A stretch of 47,115 nt of DNA. Source: an uncultured Gammaproteobacteria bacterium (GTDB lineage: Bacteria > Pseudomonadota > Gammaproteobacteria > PS1 > Pseudothioglobaceae). The position numbers and the translations under genes are program-made. The notes beneath the pieces are model-generated. The model was not told the DNA's origin. It did not search any database and saw nothing but the letters and a program-made list of their open reading frames with translations. Location: contig CAJWTP010000006.1 of assembly GCA_913047325.1 (NCBI GenBank), positions 1 through 47,115 of the forward strand, in the 5' to 3' direction. This document shows positions 36,678-45,762 of this stretch, one piece after another (the first letter of the stretch is position 1; every line of letters begins with the position of its first letter).

Positions 36678-37798
36678 AAACAATTGGTATAGGTGTTATT
36701 GGTACGGCTTTTATGGGTAAGGCTCATTCTATTGCCTATGCTGCTGCAGGAAGTGTTTTTGGAGATGGTTTACGACCAACCCTAGAGTTGATTTGTGACT
36801 ACAATTCTGATAGAGCTGAAGTTATGCGAAAGGAAATGGGTTTTGCTCGGTGCACTAGCACTTGGATGGATGTAGTGAATGATCCAAAAGTTCAACTAAT
36901 TTCTGTTTGTGTTCCAAATTCGTTACATAAAGAGATTTCAGTAGCTGCACTCAAGGCTGGTAAGCATGTCTGGTGTGAAAAACCTATGTCCACCAATTTA
37001 TCTGACTCTGAAGCTATGTTTGCAGCAGCCAAAGCCAGTAGTGCTCAAACTATACTTGGCTATAACTATACTCAAAATCCAGCGGTTCAAAGTGCTAGAA
37101 AACTTATTGATGAGGACGTTATAGGTCGAGTAATCGGCTTTTATGGAAGCTACGATGTCGACAATGAGGCTGATCCAGATAGACCCCATTCTTGGCGAAT
37201 GAGTCGTGAAGCTTCAGGTACTGGCTCTAATGCCGATGTGATGTGCCATTTAGTTAGCATGGCTCATTATATGACAGGTAGCGAAATAACTCGATTAGTT
37301 GGGGATTATGATACAGTTCATAAAGAGCGCCCTGACCCAAAAAATCAGGGGCAAACATTAGTAGTTGACAATGACGATGTTTGTACAGCAATGGCTCATT
37401 TTGAGAGTGGAATTAAGGGAACCTTGCGTGTAAGTCGAGTAGCTTGGGGAAGAAAATGCGGATTGCGTTGGGAAATTCATGGCTCACAAGGCATGATATG
37501 TCACGATCAGGAACGACTAAATGAAATCAAGTTATATACAAGGAGTGATGATCCTAGACAGGAGGGTTTTAAAACCATTTTGAGCGGTCCGGCTCAACCC
37601 CCATATAATGCCTTTTTGCCAAATGCGGGACATAGTCTTGGCTATATCGACGTCAAGGTATGCGAACTCAAACATATACTGGATGCAATTGAAACAGGCC
37701 AGCCAGTCTGGCCCAACTTTGCTGATGGCTTAAAAATTGAAAGAGTGATGGACGCCATAGATCGTTCTGCACTTTCTGGTCAGTGGCTTGATGTCTAA
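36674..37798 (+). CDS. Second Gfo/Idh/MocA dehydrogenase, possible inositol-isomer dehydrogenase
   Basis: The 374 residues are longer than IolG and of a different subgroup. The NAD fold is GIGVIGTAFMGKAHSIAYAA (about 4-23), the catalytic lysine is in HVWCEKPMSTN (about 98-108), and the active-site region is MSREASGTGSNADVMCHLVSMAHYMTG (about 176-202). Relatives oxidise scyllo- or chiro-inositol and other polyols. It overlaps iolE by 4 bp and the kinase gene by 8 bp. It probably feeds an inositol isomer or modified cyclitol into the same route. The substrate is not readable from sequence. Confidence 0.85.
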   Translation: MKTIGIGVIGTAFMGKAHSIAYAAAGSVFGDGLRPTLELICDYNSDRAEVMRKEMGFARCTSTWMDVVNDPKVQLISVCVPNSLHKEISVAALKAGKHVWCEKPMSTNLSDSEAMFAAAKASSAQTILGYNYTQNPAVQSARKLIDEDVIGRVIGFYGSYDVDNEADPDRPHSWRMSREASGTGSNADVMCHLVSMAHYMTGSEITRLVGDYDTVHKERPDPKNQGQTLVVDNDDVCTAMAHFESGIKGTLRVSRVAWGRKCGLRWEIHGSQGMICHDQERLNEIKLYTRSDDPRQEGFKTILSGPAQPPYNAFLPNAGHSLGYIDVKVCELKHILDAIETGQPVWPNFADGLKIERVMDAIDRSALSGQWLDV

Positions 37799-38789
37799 AA
37801 TACAAATACAACATTTGCATTACCTAGATAATCGATTATGGCACGGCTTGGTAGTAGGAAGGGCTGGCCTCGACCTTTATCCACAGCCTTCAGGAAGTAA
37901 AACTCGCGATGCAGGGTTATTTGCTAGTGACGTAGGCGGCTCTGGCGCTAATATTGCTGTAGCTATGAGGCATGCAGGGGGTGAAGTAGGCCTTATCTCG
38001 GCTTTATCCGACGATTCCGTCGGTGAATATGTGCGGCAGCGACTTACAAATGAAGGCATTGATCTACAATTATTGCAAACCACTTCAGGTGACGAACGCA
38101 CCAGTCTAGCAATTGCCGAAGAGCGCTCGGAGGACTGCGAAGTAGTAATATATCGTAATAATCCTGCGGATCTGCGAATTACCTGTGATGAAGCTATACG
38201 ACTGGCCATTAGCCAAAGCGACAATCTGATCGTAACTGGCACCAGTCTAATTGAGTCTGATTCACGAAAACAAACCCTTGAAATGATGGATCATGCAAAA
38301 CAAAATAATTGCAAGGTCTGGCTAGATTTAGATTACAGACATTGGAACTGGCCCGATATTAAAACTACCCGCTCAGCCTATCAAAAAGCTGCGGAACAAG
38401 CGGATGTACTAGTTGGCAATGAAGATGAATTCAATATTCTGCAAGAAGACATTAATGCACAGGCTAAGCAATGTGCCGCCCATGACCAAGTGATAATCCT
38501 CAAGCGTGGCGTAAAGGGTTGCAGTCTTTTTTCTGGTGGGGCTCGACTTGATACCGGAATTTATGCCCTGCCAGTCTGCAAGCCTTATGGTTCTGGCGAT
38601 GCTTTTCTTGGTAACGTGATAATGAATTATATGTCTTCTGGTGACTGGCAACAAGCCATTGAGGCTGGCAGTGCCGCAGCAGCTTTAGTAGTATCCCAGC
38701 GAGGCTGTGTTAGTGCTATGCCTAACTTAGAGGAAATTGAATTATTGCAAAAACGAATGATGATAAAACCTACAACAAAGTGGAGTTAA
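37791..38789 (+). CDS. PfkB kinase, second IolC-like sugar kinase
   Basis: The accepted start is ATG 37791 (MSKIQIQHL, 332 residues); the ORF track starts at a TTG one codon earlier. It has the PfkB patterns VGGSGANIAVAMRHAGGEVGLIS (about 45-67) and KPYGSGDAFLGNVIMNYM (about 263-280), with Ser replacing the usual Ala of GAGD. It lacks the DUF2090 extension of the first IolC. By family and context it is a 5-dehydro-2-deoxygluconokinase or a kinase for a related keto acid, paired with the IolB and IolJ genes just after it. Confidence 0.83.
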   Translation: MSKIQIQHLHYLDNRLWHGLVVGRAGLDLYPQPSGSKTRDAGLFASDVGGSGANIAVAMRHAGGEVGLISALSDDSVGEYVRQRLTNEGIDLQLLQTTSGDERTSLAIAEERSEDCEVVIYRNNPADLRITCDEAIRLAISQSDNLIVTGTSLIESDSRKQTLEMMDHAKQNNCKVWLDLDYRHWNWPDIKTTRSAYQKAAEQADVLVGNEDEFNILQEDINAQAKQCAAHDQVIILKRGVKGCSLFSGGARLDTGIYALPVCKPYGSGDAFLGNVIMNYMSSGDWQQAIEAGSAAAALVVSQRGCVSAMPNLEEIELLQKRMMIKPTTKWS

Positions 38790-38791
38790 AT

Positions 38792-39631
38792 ATGCATATT
38801 CCTCAACATGATAACAATAATCGGGCAATTGTAGATCGTAACCATGACTTGGTTCCCCTATGCTATTTCAATATCATTAAGCTAAAGGCTGGTGAGTCAT
38901 ATAGCTATCAACTAGCTGATTACGAAACTTGTATAGTGCCGGCTACTGGAAGTATTGATGTACAAGTACAAAATCAAACTTTCAAACAGGTTGGAAAGCG
39001 TCAGCATATCTGGGAAAGAGACCCAGAAGGTGTCTACGTGCCGGTGAACTGTGAAGCTACATTGGACTGCATCAGTGGCGACGTAGAAGTCTTCATTTCG
39101 GGAGCCAAGCATAATCAAACCCACAGCGCCTTTGTTATAAGGGAAGACGATATTGATACAGTTCAGTATGGCTCTGATGACACTAAAACTCATCGTAAAA
39201 TTAAACATATTCTGGGTAAGAATCCAGCTGGCGAAGTAGGCAAACTGTTGGTTAGTGAACTATTTACCGTAGGTGCAGGTGGTTGGTCCGGGTTTCCGCC
39301 TCATAAACATGAAATAGACAGGCTGCCTGAAGAGACTCGCCACAATGAAGTTTATAACTTTCGCTTTAACCCGCCTCATGGTTTTGGCGCCCAGTTTTTA
39401 ACTCCAGATGGACAGGACTATGGTCCGGTCTATCATATACGCAATGAATCGACATTTGTCTTTGATAAAGGTTATCACCCTTGTGTAGCGGCTCCTGGGT
39501 ATGAAATGTATTATTTCACTATTCTGGCTGGAGAAACCCAGCGACCGCTGCATATGAATTTTCACAAAGATCATGCCTATCAGCTTGATACCATCCCTGG
39601 CATGCAAGATATGCTTGGCAAATTTAAATAA
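38792..39631 (+). CDS. iolB: 5-Deoxy-glucuronate isomerase (copy 2)
   Basis: The accepted start is ATG 38792 (MHIPQHDNNN, 279 residues), 2 bp after the kinase, with GTGGAG about 6 bases upstream. It is an IolB bicupin with metal-site segments GFPPHKHEIDRLPEETRHNEVYNF (about 170-193) and DKGYHPCVAAPGYEMYYF (about 227-244). Compared with copy 1 it has HKHE instead of HKHD and NEVYNFRFNPPHGFG instead of EETYYHRINPPQGFV, so the two are old paralogues rather than a recent duplication. It may have the same activity or act on a related sugar acid. Confidence 0.87.
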   Translation: MHIPQHDNNNRAIVDRNHDLVPLCYFNIIKLKAGESYSYQLADYETCIVPATGSIDVQVQNQTFKQVGKRQHIWERDPEGVYVPVNCEATLDCISGDVEVFISGAKHNQTHSAFVIREDDIDTVQYGSDDTKTHRKIKHILGKNPAGEVGKLLVSELFTVGAGGWSGFPPHKHEIDRLPEETRHNEVYNFRFNPPHGFGAQFLTPDGQDYGPVYHIRNESTFVFDKGYHPCVAAPGYEMYYFTILAGETQRPLHMNFHKDHAYQLDTIPGMQDMLGKFK

Positions 39632-39636
39632 AAAAT

Positions 39637-40467
39637 ATGATTTCTAATCTTAAAGATATTCTTATGCCAGCCCAAGATGGGGGTTATGCTGTCGCCTGCT
39701 TCAATGTATTTGGCTACGAAGATGCACGTGCGGTTGTTAATGCTGCAGAAGCACGCAATGCTTCGGTAATTCTCTCTATTAATATCGACATGCGCCAATT
39801 TATGCCAATGGAGCAAATTATCGGCATGTTAAGACCTATGGCCGAAAAGGCACGAGTTCCTGTGTGTCTGCATCTTGACCATACCTATGAAATTGATACA
39901 GTTAAAGAAGCCGTTGATACTGGATTTACTTCTGTAATGTTTGATGGCTCTCAGTTACCTATCTCTGAAAATATCACCGCCATCCGCGACATTGTTTCCT
40001 ATGCACACCCTAAAGACACATCGGTAGAAGCTGAAGTGGGCTCAGTGCCCTATGCAACTGGTCGTGACAATATCCGTTCTGCCTTAACTGAAGTAATTGA
40101 AGCTGTAGCTATGGAAGAACAAGGACAACCCGATGCACTAGCAATATCCATAGGTAATGTGCATCGTTTGGAAGACCGATCTGTAGCAATTGACTTAGAC
40201 CGTTTTACCGAGTTAGAAAAAGCTTTAAGCCTGCCATTGGTAATTCATGGCGCTAGTGGCCTTGAAAACAAAGAAATCCAAATAATGGCATCACGTCAAG
40301 TAGCTAAATTCAATGTTGGTACCATTTTGCGAAAAACGTTTGGCAACTCATTGCGCACCACACTTAAATCTGACCTTGACTTGTTTGATCGTATCACTAT
40401 AATGCAGCAAGTAATTCCAGATATGCGCACTACAGCTAGTAAAATAATCCGTTTACTAGGGCAGTGA
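39637..40467 (+). CDS. iolJ: Class II aldolase, probable 6-phospho-5-dehydro-2-deoxy-gluconate aldolase
   Basis: The 276 residues match class II (zinc) ketose-bisphosphate aldolases of the FbaA/GatY/IolJ group. CFNVFGYEDARAVVNAAEARNASVIL (about 21-46) is followed by the zinc and catalytic motif VCLHLDHTYEIDTVKEAVDTGFTSVMFDGS (about 75-104). EAEVGSVPY (about 131-139) and LPLVIHGASGL (about 199-209) complete the site. By context it splits the kinase product into malonic semialdehyde and dihydroxyacetone phosphate. Because iolC carries DUF2090, the locus has two candidate aldolases of unrelated mechanism. Confidence 0.85.
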   Translation: MISNLKDILMPAQDGGYAVACFNVFGYEDARAVVNAAEARNASVILSINIDMRQFMPMEQIIGMLRPMAEKARVPVCLHLDHTYEIDTVKEAVDTGFTSVMFDGSQLPISENITAIRDIVSYAHPKDTSVEAEVGSVPYATGRDNIRSALTEVIEAVAMEEQGQPDALAISIGNVHRLEDRSVAIDLDRFTELEKALSLPLVIHGASGLENKEIQIMASRQVAKFNVGTILRKTFGNSLRTTLKSDLDLFDRITIMQQVIPDMRTTASKIIRLLGQ

Positions 40468-40490
40468 TGAAACACAACCAAGGAAATAAA

Positions 40491-41984
40491 ATGACCACAT
40501 TGCAACACATCATCGACGGAAAAAACGTCACCGGTACTTCAGAAACTTTGTTTGACATATATGACCCTTCAACCGGGAAGACAACAAAGAAAATAAAAGG
40601 TGCGAGTGCTAATGACGTACAAAAAGCTGTTAAGATTGCGAACGAAAAGTTTACCTCCTGGTCGCAAGTAACACCGTCAAAACGTGCGCAAATCATGTTT
40701 AATTATCGTGACCTAATCATTAAAAATACCGATGAACTAGCTAAACTAATCTCACAAGAGCACGGCAAGACCTTCGCTGACGCTAAGGGTGAGGTGGGTA
40801 GAGGTTTAGAAATAGTTGAGTACTGTACTGCAATCAACAATCACCTTAAATCGGACTTTACTGCAGACGTTTCAACAGGCATTGATAGCCATAATGTTCG
40901 CCAGCCACTTGGCGTTTGCGCTGGTATTGTGCCTTTTAACTTTCCGGCAATGGTCCCGATGTGGATGTATCCAGTAGCAATATCATGTGGCAACACTTTT
41001 GTTTTAAAACTATCAGAAAAAGTACCTTCATGTGGATTAAGATTGACCGAATTAATGCAAGAAGCTGGTCTTCCAGCGGGTGTTCTAAATACTATTGTTG
41101 GTGACAAAGAGGCAGTCGATGAAATACTTACAAACCCACTAGTTCGTGCGGTCAGTTTTGTCGGCTCTACACCTGTAGGTGAGTACATCTATCAAGAAGG
41201 TTCACGCCACAATAAACGCGTACAGGCTCTTTGTGGTGCAAAAAATCATATGATCGTGATGCCGGATGCGGATTTGGAACAAAGCACAGATGCCATTATT
41301 GGCGCAGCCTATGGCTCAGCTGGCGAAAGATGTATGGCAATCTCGGTAGTTGTAGCTGTTGGTGATGAGACTGCCGATCAACTCATTGAATCCCTAGCGC
41401 CAAAAATTAAATCTTTAAATATTGGCGCTTATGATGAACCTAATGTAGAAATGGGTCCGGTAATCTCTAAGGAGAGTCAAGAAAAAATACTATCCTATAT
41501 CGAGTCTGGCATTGATGACGGGGCAGAACTGAAAGTTGATGGCAGATCCGCAACCGAAAAAGACGGCTTCTTCATTGGAGGCTGCTTGTTCGACAAAGTA
41601 ACCCCGAATATGTCAATTTACACCGATGAAATTTTTGGCCCTGTTCTGTCCATTGTAAGAGTGTCAACTTACGATGAAGCATTGGCGCTTGTCAATGATC
41701 ACGAATATGGCAACGGTACAGCTATATTCACTCGCGACGGTGACACTGCACGCCACTTCACTTCAAACGTTAAGGTCGGTATGGTCGGAGTTAATATCCC
41801 AATCCCTGTCCCGGTTGCGATGCACAGCTTTGGTGGCTGGAAGCGTTCACTTTTTGGTGGTTCCTCAATTCATGGCATGGAGGGTGTGCGCTTTTACACC
41901 CAGCTCAAAACCGTCACCTCAAGATGGCCTTCAGGCATCCGGAAAGGCGCCCAGTTCCATTTTAAAAGTGGCAAAGACGTTTAG
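40491..41984 (+). CDS. iolA: Methylmalonate-semialdehyde/malonate-semialdehyde dehydrogenase (CoA-acylating)
   Basis: The accepted start is ATG 40491 (MTTLQHIIDGKNV, 497 residues) with AAGGAA upstream; the ORF-track start nine codons earlier overlaps iolJ. It is an MmsA/IolA aldehyde dehydrogenase. PLGVCAGIVPFNFPAMVPMWMYPVAISCGNTFVLK (about 135-169) forms the cofactor region, and the catalytic cysteine is in YGSAGERCMAISVVVAVG (about 275-292). It converts malonic semialdehyde to acetyl-CoA and CO2, the last step of inositol breakdown, and may also serve valine breakdown. It ends the inositol run and converges on putA. Confidence 0.92.
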   Translation: MTTLQHIIDGKNVTGTSETLFDIYDPSTGKTTKKIKGASANDVQKAVKIANEKFTSWSQVTPSKRAQIMFNYRDLIIKNTDELAKLISQEHGKTFADAKGEVGRGLEIVEYCTAINNHLKSDFTADVSTGIDSHNVRQPLGVCAGIVPFNFPAMVPMWMYPVAISCGNTFVLKLSEKVPSCGLRLTELMQEAGLPAGVLNTIVGDKEAVDEILTNPLVRAVSFVGSTPVGEYIYQEGSRHNKRVQALCGAKNHMIVMPDADLEQSTDAIIGAAYGSAGERCMAISVVVAVGDETADQLIESLAPKIKSLNIGAYDEPNVEMGPVISKESQEKILSYIESGIDDGAELKVDGRSATEKDGFFIGGCLFDKVTPNMSIYTDEIFGPVLSIVRVSTYDEALALVNDHEYGNGTAIFTRDGDTARHFTSNVKVGMVGVNIPIPVPVAMHSFGGWKRSLFGGSSIHGMEGVRFYTQLKTVTSRWPSGIRKGAQFHFKSGKDV

Positions 41985-42014
41985 CTAGAAGAAATATCAT
42001 TAATTAAACATTTT

Positions 42015-45000
42015 CTACAAAGCCAAAAGATTTGCATTGCCACCAGATGCCGTAGTGTCTATCGTCACTACACGCTCGTTGACTAATCGCCAAGGTTCGA
42101 AGATTGAGTCGATGACCGGGATAATATCTTGTCTATTTTCTAGTTCAGTCTCAACTGACATCAAGTCACCGAAATAGAATATGGCATGATATTTGTCACT
42201 GACAAGCAGGTCTGGGCTTGGCCCTTTCTCTAGCCTAACAATACTTTTTTCTGCAAAACCCAGACCAACCAATGAAGAGTAATCTTTTTCGCTCAATAGA
42301 GCGATAACACTGTTTCCAAGAGCTAAAGATATTATTGCTTGCTCAAGAGCATCGCTCGATGCTGGGCCCAAACAAAGCACGCAGCCCTTGGCATGGTAGC
42401 TAAGCTCGTTAGACTCTCCTGTCGGACCTGGCAATGAATGTTTAGAAGTGAATGCTTGAATTGTTTCAATCAAAAAATCGAAAAATCTAGAATCTATTGC
42501 CGAAAAACTATGTTTCAGCTTGGCTAATAAATTGTCGTCAAATTTTATTTGAGGGGCGGCCAATTCATCCATATTAATTAAACACTCGTAAAGCTCTAGT
42601 GGCAGATCATTTGCGCTTCCGCAGGAGAGGCTTTGGCTATAACCGTGAAGCGAATGCAGGCCGCCAGCTTTTGGCCCTGTGCCAGACAAACCCTCGCCAC
42701 CAAAGGGCTGTGAACCTACAATAGCGCCTACCTGGTTACGGTTAACGTAGATATTGCCCGCATTAACCCTGCCTATGACTTCGTCGACTTGTTGTTTGAT
42801 TCGAGAATGAATGCCGAATGTCAAACCATAGCCTTTAGCATTTAACTGGTCAATCTTGTCACTCAAGTCGTTGACACTATAACGGATGACATGAAGTATT
42901 GGACCAAAAAACTCTTCATTGAGCTCATCAAGAGACTCAAGATGGATGATAGTTGGACTAACAAAGTAGCCATCACTGTTGGCATTGTTGATCTCTGCGA
43001 TAACCTTATTTTGCTTCCTAGCTTGGTCTATATGTCTTTGCAGTCTTGTTTGCGCTTCAGCATTGATGACTGGGCCGCAGTCTGTATCCAAAAACCTTGG
43101 ATTGCCGAGACTTAGCTCCAGCATCGCTCCCTTTATCATTAGAACGGTATCATCAAAACACTCGTCCTGAATAAGGAGTATTCTGAGCGCGGAACAGCGC
43201 TGACCGGCACTCTTGAATGCACTATCAAGGACATCTCGAGCGACCTGTTCACTGAGTGCTGTCGAGTCAACCACCATAGCGTTTAGGCCGCCCGTCTCGG
43301 CAATCATTCTGGCACTGGCATTGTTATTCATCAACAGGTTGCTCTTGATAAGCTTAGCCACCTGGGTTGATCCGGTAAAGGCGACCCCGGCAATATCTGG
43401 TCGACTTGTGAGATAGGAGCCCACCTCGGGGCCTGTCCCCAGACATAACTGCAGAACTCCCAACGGTATGCCCGCCTCAATTAATAATTGTGACGCTCTA
43501 TAGGCTATCAGAGAGGTGCTCTCGGCGGGTTTGGCGATAACACAATTACCTGCGGACAATGCGGCCGCTATCTGGCCAGTAAAAATTGCCAGCGGAAAAT
43601 TCCAGGGACTTATACAGACAAAAACGCCAAGTGCTTCGCGCTCATTCGGCATCACTATTTGCCCAAGTTTGGCGTAATAGCGCAAGAAGTCGACCGCCTC
43701 TCGCACCTCGTCTACAGCGTCTTGATAAGTTTTTCCCGCTTCCCTCATCGCTAAAACCATTAACTCTGCTAGATTAGTCTCATAAAGGTCTGCTGCACGA
43801 TTTAAACTCTGAAGAATTTCATCCTGGTTTTGTCTACTCTCAGGAAAGGCACTTGTTGCTCTCTCCAGGCATTGATCTATCTGTTTATTGGTGGCATAAA
43901 TTACAGCACCGACCTCGTCAGAGTTGTCAGCTGGATTTATTACTCGTTGTATGTCATCCCCTTTTACGTCAACCTTATCAATGATGGATTTTGCATGCCA
44001 TTTATACTCAAGCCATCTTTGCTGTTGCTTATATAGACGATCAACCTCGTCTTGCTCTGATAGTATGACGCTTTTCGAGTTATGACGAATGCTTTTATAG
44101 ATATCTTTTGGCAAGGGTATAAGCGGATGAGAAGTCTGCGGATCCTTTTCAACTTGGCTCAAAACGTCAGACGCCAAATCTATTGGACTAATGCTTTTGT
44201 CAAACAGGTGATTGATAAATGAACTGTTGGCGCCATTTTCAAGTAATCGTCTCATCAGATATGCCAGTAAGTCTTTATTGCTGCCGACCGGTGCATAGAC
44301 TCTGGTTATCACCCCATACTGACTTGCTATGAGTTTGTGCAGAGACTCGCCCATGCCGTGCAGGCGTTGAATCTCGAAACCAGACTTATCGCCAGCTATT
44401 TCACAAACACTCACCAAGGTGTGGGCATTGTGACTGGCAAATTGGGGATAAATATAGTCGCGCATACTCACCAGCTTTTGCGCACAAACAAGATAGGAGT
44501 AGTCGGTATTGGCTTTTTTTGTGAACACCGGATAATCAACATCCCCTAACACTTGGGCCTGCTTGATTTCACTGTCCCAATAGGCTCCCTTGACTAAACG
44601 CAACATGATTGATAAATTATTTTTCTGACACTGGGCATAAAGCCAGTCCAAAACATGAGGAGCGCGCTTTTGATATGCCTGAACAACAACACCAAAACCT
44701 CCCCATTTAGAATTCGCCATAGTATTCATAATTGCGCCAATAACATCGAGCGATATATCGAGGCGCTCTGACTCTTCAGCGTCGATGTTGATGGCGACAT
44801 TGTATTTTTCAGCAATCTTGACTAGCTCTGTGATTCTAGGCACTAGTTCTTTCAAGACACGATCCTTATGGGCAAAGTTATAGGTTGGATGCAGCGCAGA
44901 AAGTTTTACCGAAATACCATTAGCCATTATGGTTTCGGCTCCATTGCTGCTCTCGCCAATCACCGTTAATGCATGTTTATAGGCCAGAAAGTATCGATCA

Positions 45001-45629
45001 GCATCTGCCCTTGTCCATGCAGCCTCACCAAGCATATCAAAAGAATGAATATCGCCTTTATTCTTAGATATTGCGCTTTCAATGTCCTCTGAAAAAACGA
45101 ACTGGGAGCCAAAAAATTTCATAACGCTGCTTGCACTAAAACGAATCCCAGGTCTGGATAAAATATCAAGTGCGTGCTTAATGCGCCCCCTGATGGACTC
45201 GTTGTGGCCATGACTAATCATCATATCGGCAATACTAAGCGCGAGTGTTGCTAAACTTACAATTGAAGATTTTCCACCTTGTAGGTGTTTCGACCAAGCC
45301 TTATTTGAAATTTTGTCGGCGAAAAGCTTGTCTCTTGTTTTGTTGTCGGGCACTCGCAAAAAAGACTCAGCCAAGGTCATTAGTGACAGCCCTTCCTCAG
45401 TATTGAGATTGTACTCAGCTATAAACTGTGAAAGTAAATCTGGCCTTCTGGATTGACGTAAATTTTCGATTAGTTCAGCCGTTTTCGCGCTAACTATGGC
45501 TCTTTGCTTGGAACTGGTATTTTCGATAGCCATCAGCTCTGACAATGCCCGTTTTTCTTCCATCACCCGCGCATTTCTCACGATTTGACGCAAATCACTG
45601 TAATCAGTAGACAATTCTTTATGAGTCAT
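42015..45629 (-). CDS. putA: Bifunctional proline dehydrogenase / L-glutamate gamma-semialdehyde dehydrogenase
   Basis: The 1204 residues are a fused PutA. The FAD proline dehydrogenase part (about 180-480) shows [20 protein letters not shown] and [27 protein letters not shown]. The aldehyde dehydrogenase part (about 530-1000) shows [35 protein letters not shown] and a catalytic cysteine in [31 protein letters not shown] marks its end, and a further C-terminal domain of about 180 residues follows. No ribbon-helix-helix DNA-binding domain is visible at the N-terminus, so it should not repress its own gene. It converts proline to glutamate at the inner membrane face. It is divergent from the MttB-family gene. 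Confidence 0.97.
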   Translation of the reverse strand: MTHKELSTDYSDLRQIVRNARVMEEKRALSELMAIENTSSKQRAIVSAKTAELIENLRQSRRPDLLSQFIAEYNLNTEEGLSLMTLAESFLRVPDNKTRDKLFADKISNKAWSKHLQGGKSSIVSLATLALSIADMMISHGHNESIRGRIKHALDILSRPGIRFSASSVMKFFGSQFVFSEDIESAISKNKGDIHSFDMLGEAAWTRADADRYFLAYKHALTVIGESSNGAETIMANGISVKLSALHPTYNFAHKDRVLKELVPRITELVKIAEKYNVAINIDAEESERLDISLDVIGAIMNTMANSKWGGFGVVVQAYQKRAPHVLDWLYAQCQKNNLSIMLRLVKGAYWDSEIKQAQVLGDVDYPVFTKKANTDYSYLVCAQKLVSMRDYIYPQFASHNAHTLVSVCEIAGDKSGFEIQRLHGMGESLHKLIASQYGVITRVYAPVGSNKDLLAYLMRRLLENGANSSFINHLFDKSISPIDLASDVLSQVEKDPQTSHPLIPLPKDIYKSIRHNSKSVILSEQDEVDRLYKQQQRWLEYKWHAKSIIDKVDVKGDDIQRVINPADNSDEVGAVIYATNKQIDQCLERATSAFPESRQNQDEILQSLNRAADLYETNLAELMVLAMREAGKTYQDAVDEVREAVDFLRYYAKLGQIVMPNEREALGVFVCISPWNFPLAIFTGQIAAALSAGNCVIAKPAESTSLIAYRASQLLIEAGIPLGVLQLCLGTGPEVGSYLTSRPDIAGVAFTGSTQVAKLIKSNLLMNNNASARMIAETGGLNAMVVDSTALSEQVARDVLDSAFKSAGQRCSALRILLIQDECFDDTVLMIKGAMLELSLGNPRFLDTDCGPVINAEAQTRLQRHIDQARKQNKVIAEINNANSDGYFVSPTIIHLESLDELNEEFFGPILHVIRYSVNDLSDKIDQLNAKGYGLTFGIHSRIKQQVDEVIGRVNAGNIYVNRNQVGAIVGSQPFGGEGLSGTGPKAGGLHSLHGYSQSLSCGSANDLPLELYECLINMDELAAPQIKFDDNLLAKLKHSFSAIDSRFFDFLIETIQAFTSKHSLPGPTGESNELSYHAKGCVLCLGPASSDALEQAIISLALGNSVIALLSEKDYSSLVGLGFAEKSIVRLEKGPSPDLLVSDKYHAIFYFGDLMSVETELENRQDIIPVIDSIFEPWRLVNERVVTIDTTASGGNANLLAL

Positions 45630-45700
45630 GTTATAAATTTTGCTATTCTTTACAAACTATATGTTAGCGAATATTTCTACAATAAAATAAAAAAAAATTC

Positions 45701-45729
45701 TTGACATATACAAGAATTAGGAACAAAAT
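45701..45729 (+). promoter_or_regulatory. Candidate sigma-70 promoter for mttB-family gene
   Basis: A perfect -35 box TTGACA (45701-45706) is followed after 17 bp by CAAAAT (45724-45729), which matches four of six -10 positions. The start of transcription would fall near 45736, giving a leader of about 27 nt before the ATG at 45763. No strong ribosome site is visible before the ATG. The opposite strand of the same 133-bp spacer must hold the putA promoter, which I could not place. Confidence 0.45.
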
Positions 45730-45762
45730 TCGGCGATATTATATACCTTAGATTATTCACAA

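Noticed and set aside
37877-38242. 121-codon minus-strand ORF opposite the PfkB kinase gene
   Set aside because: It is antisense to the conserved kinase domain, with no ribosome site or family pattern.
43213-44549. Several plus-strand ORFs of 60-75 codons opposite putA
   Set aside because: They lie wholly inside the strongly supported putA frame on the other strand and show no known motif; they are shadow ORFs.
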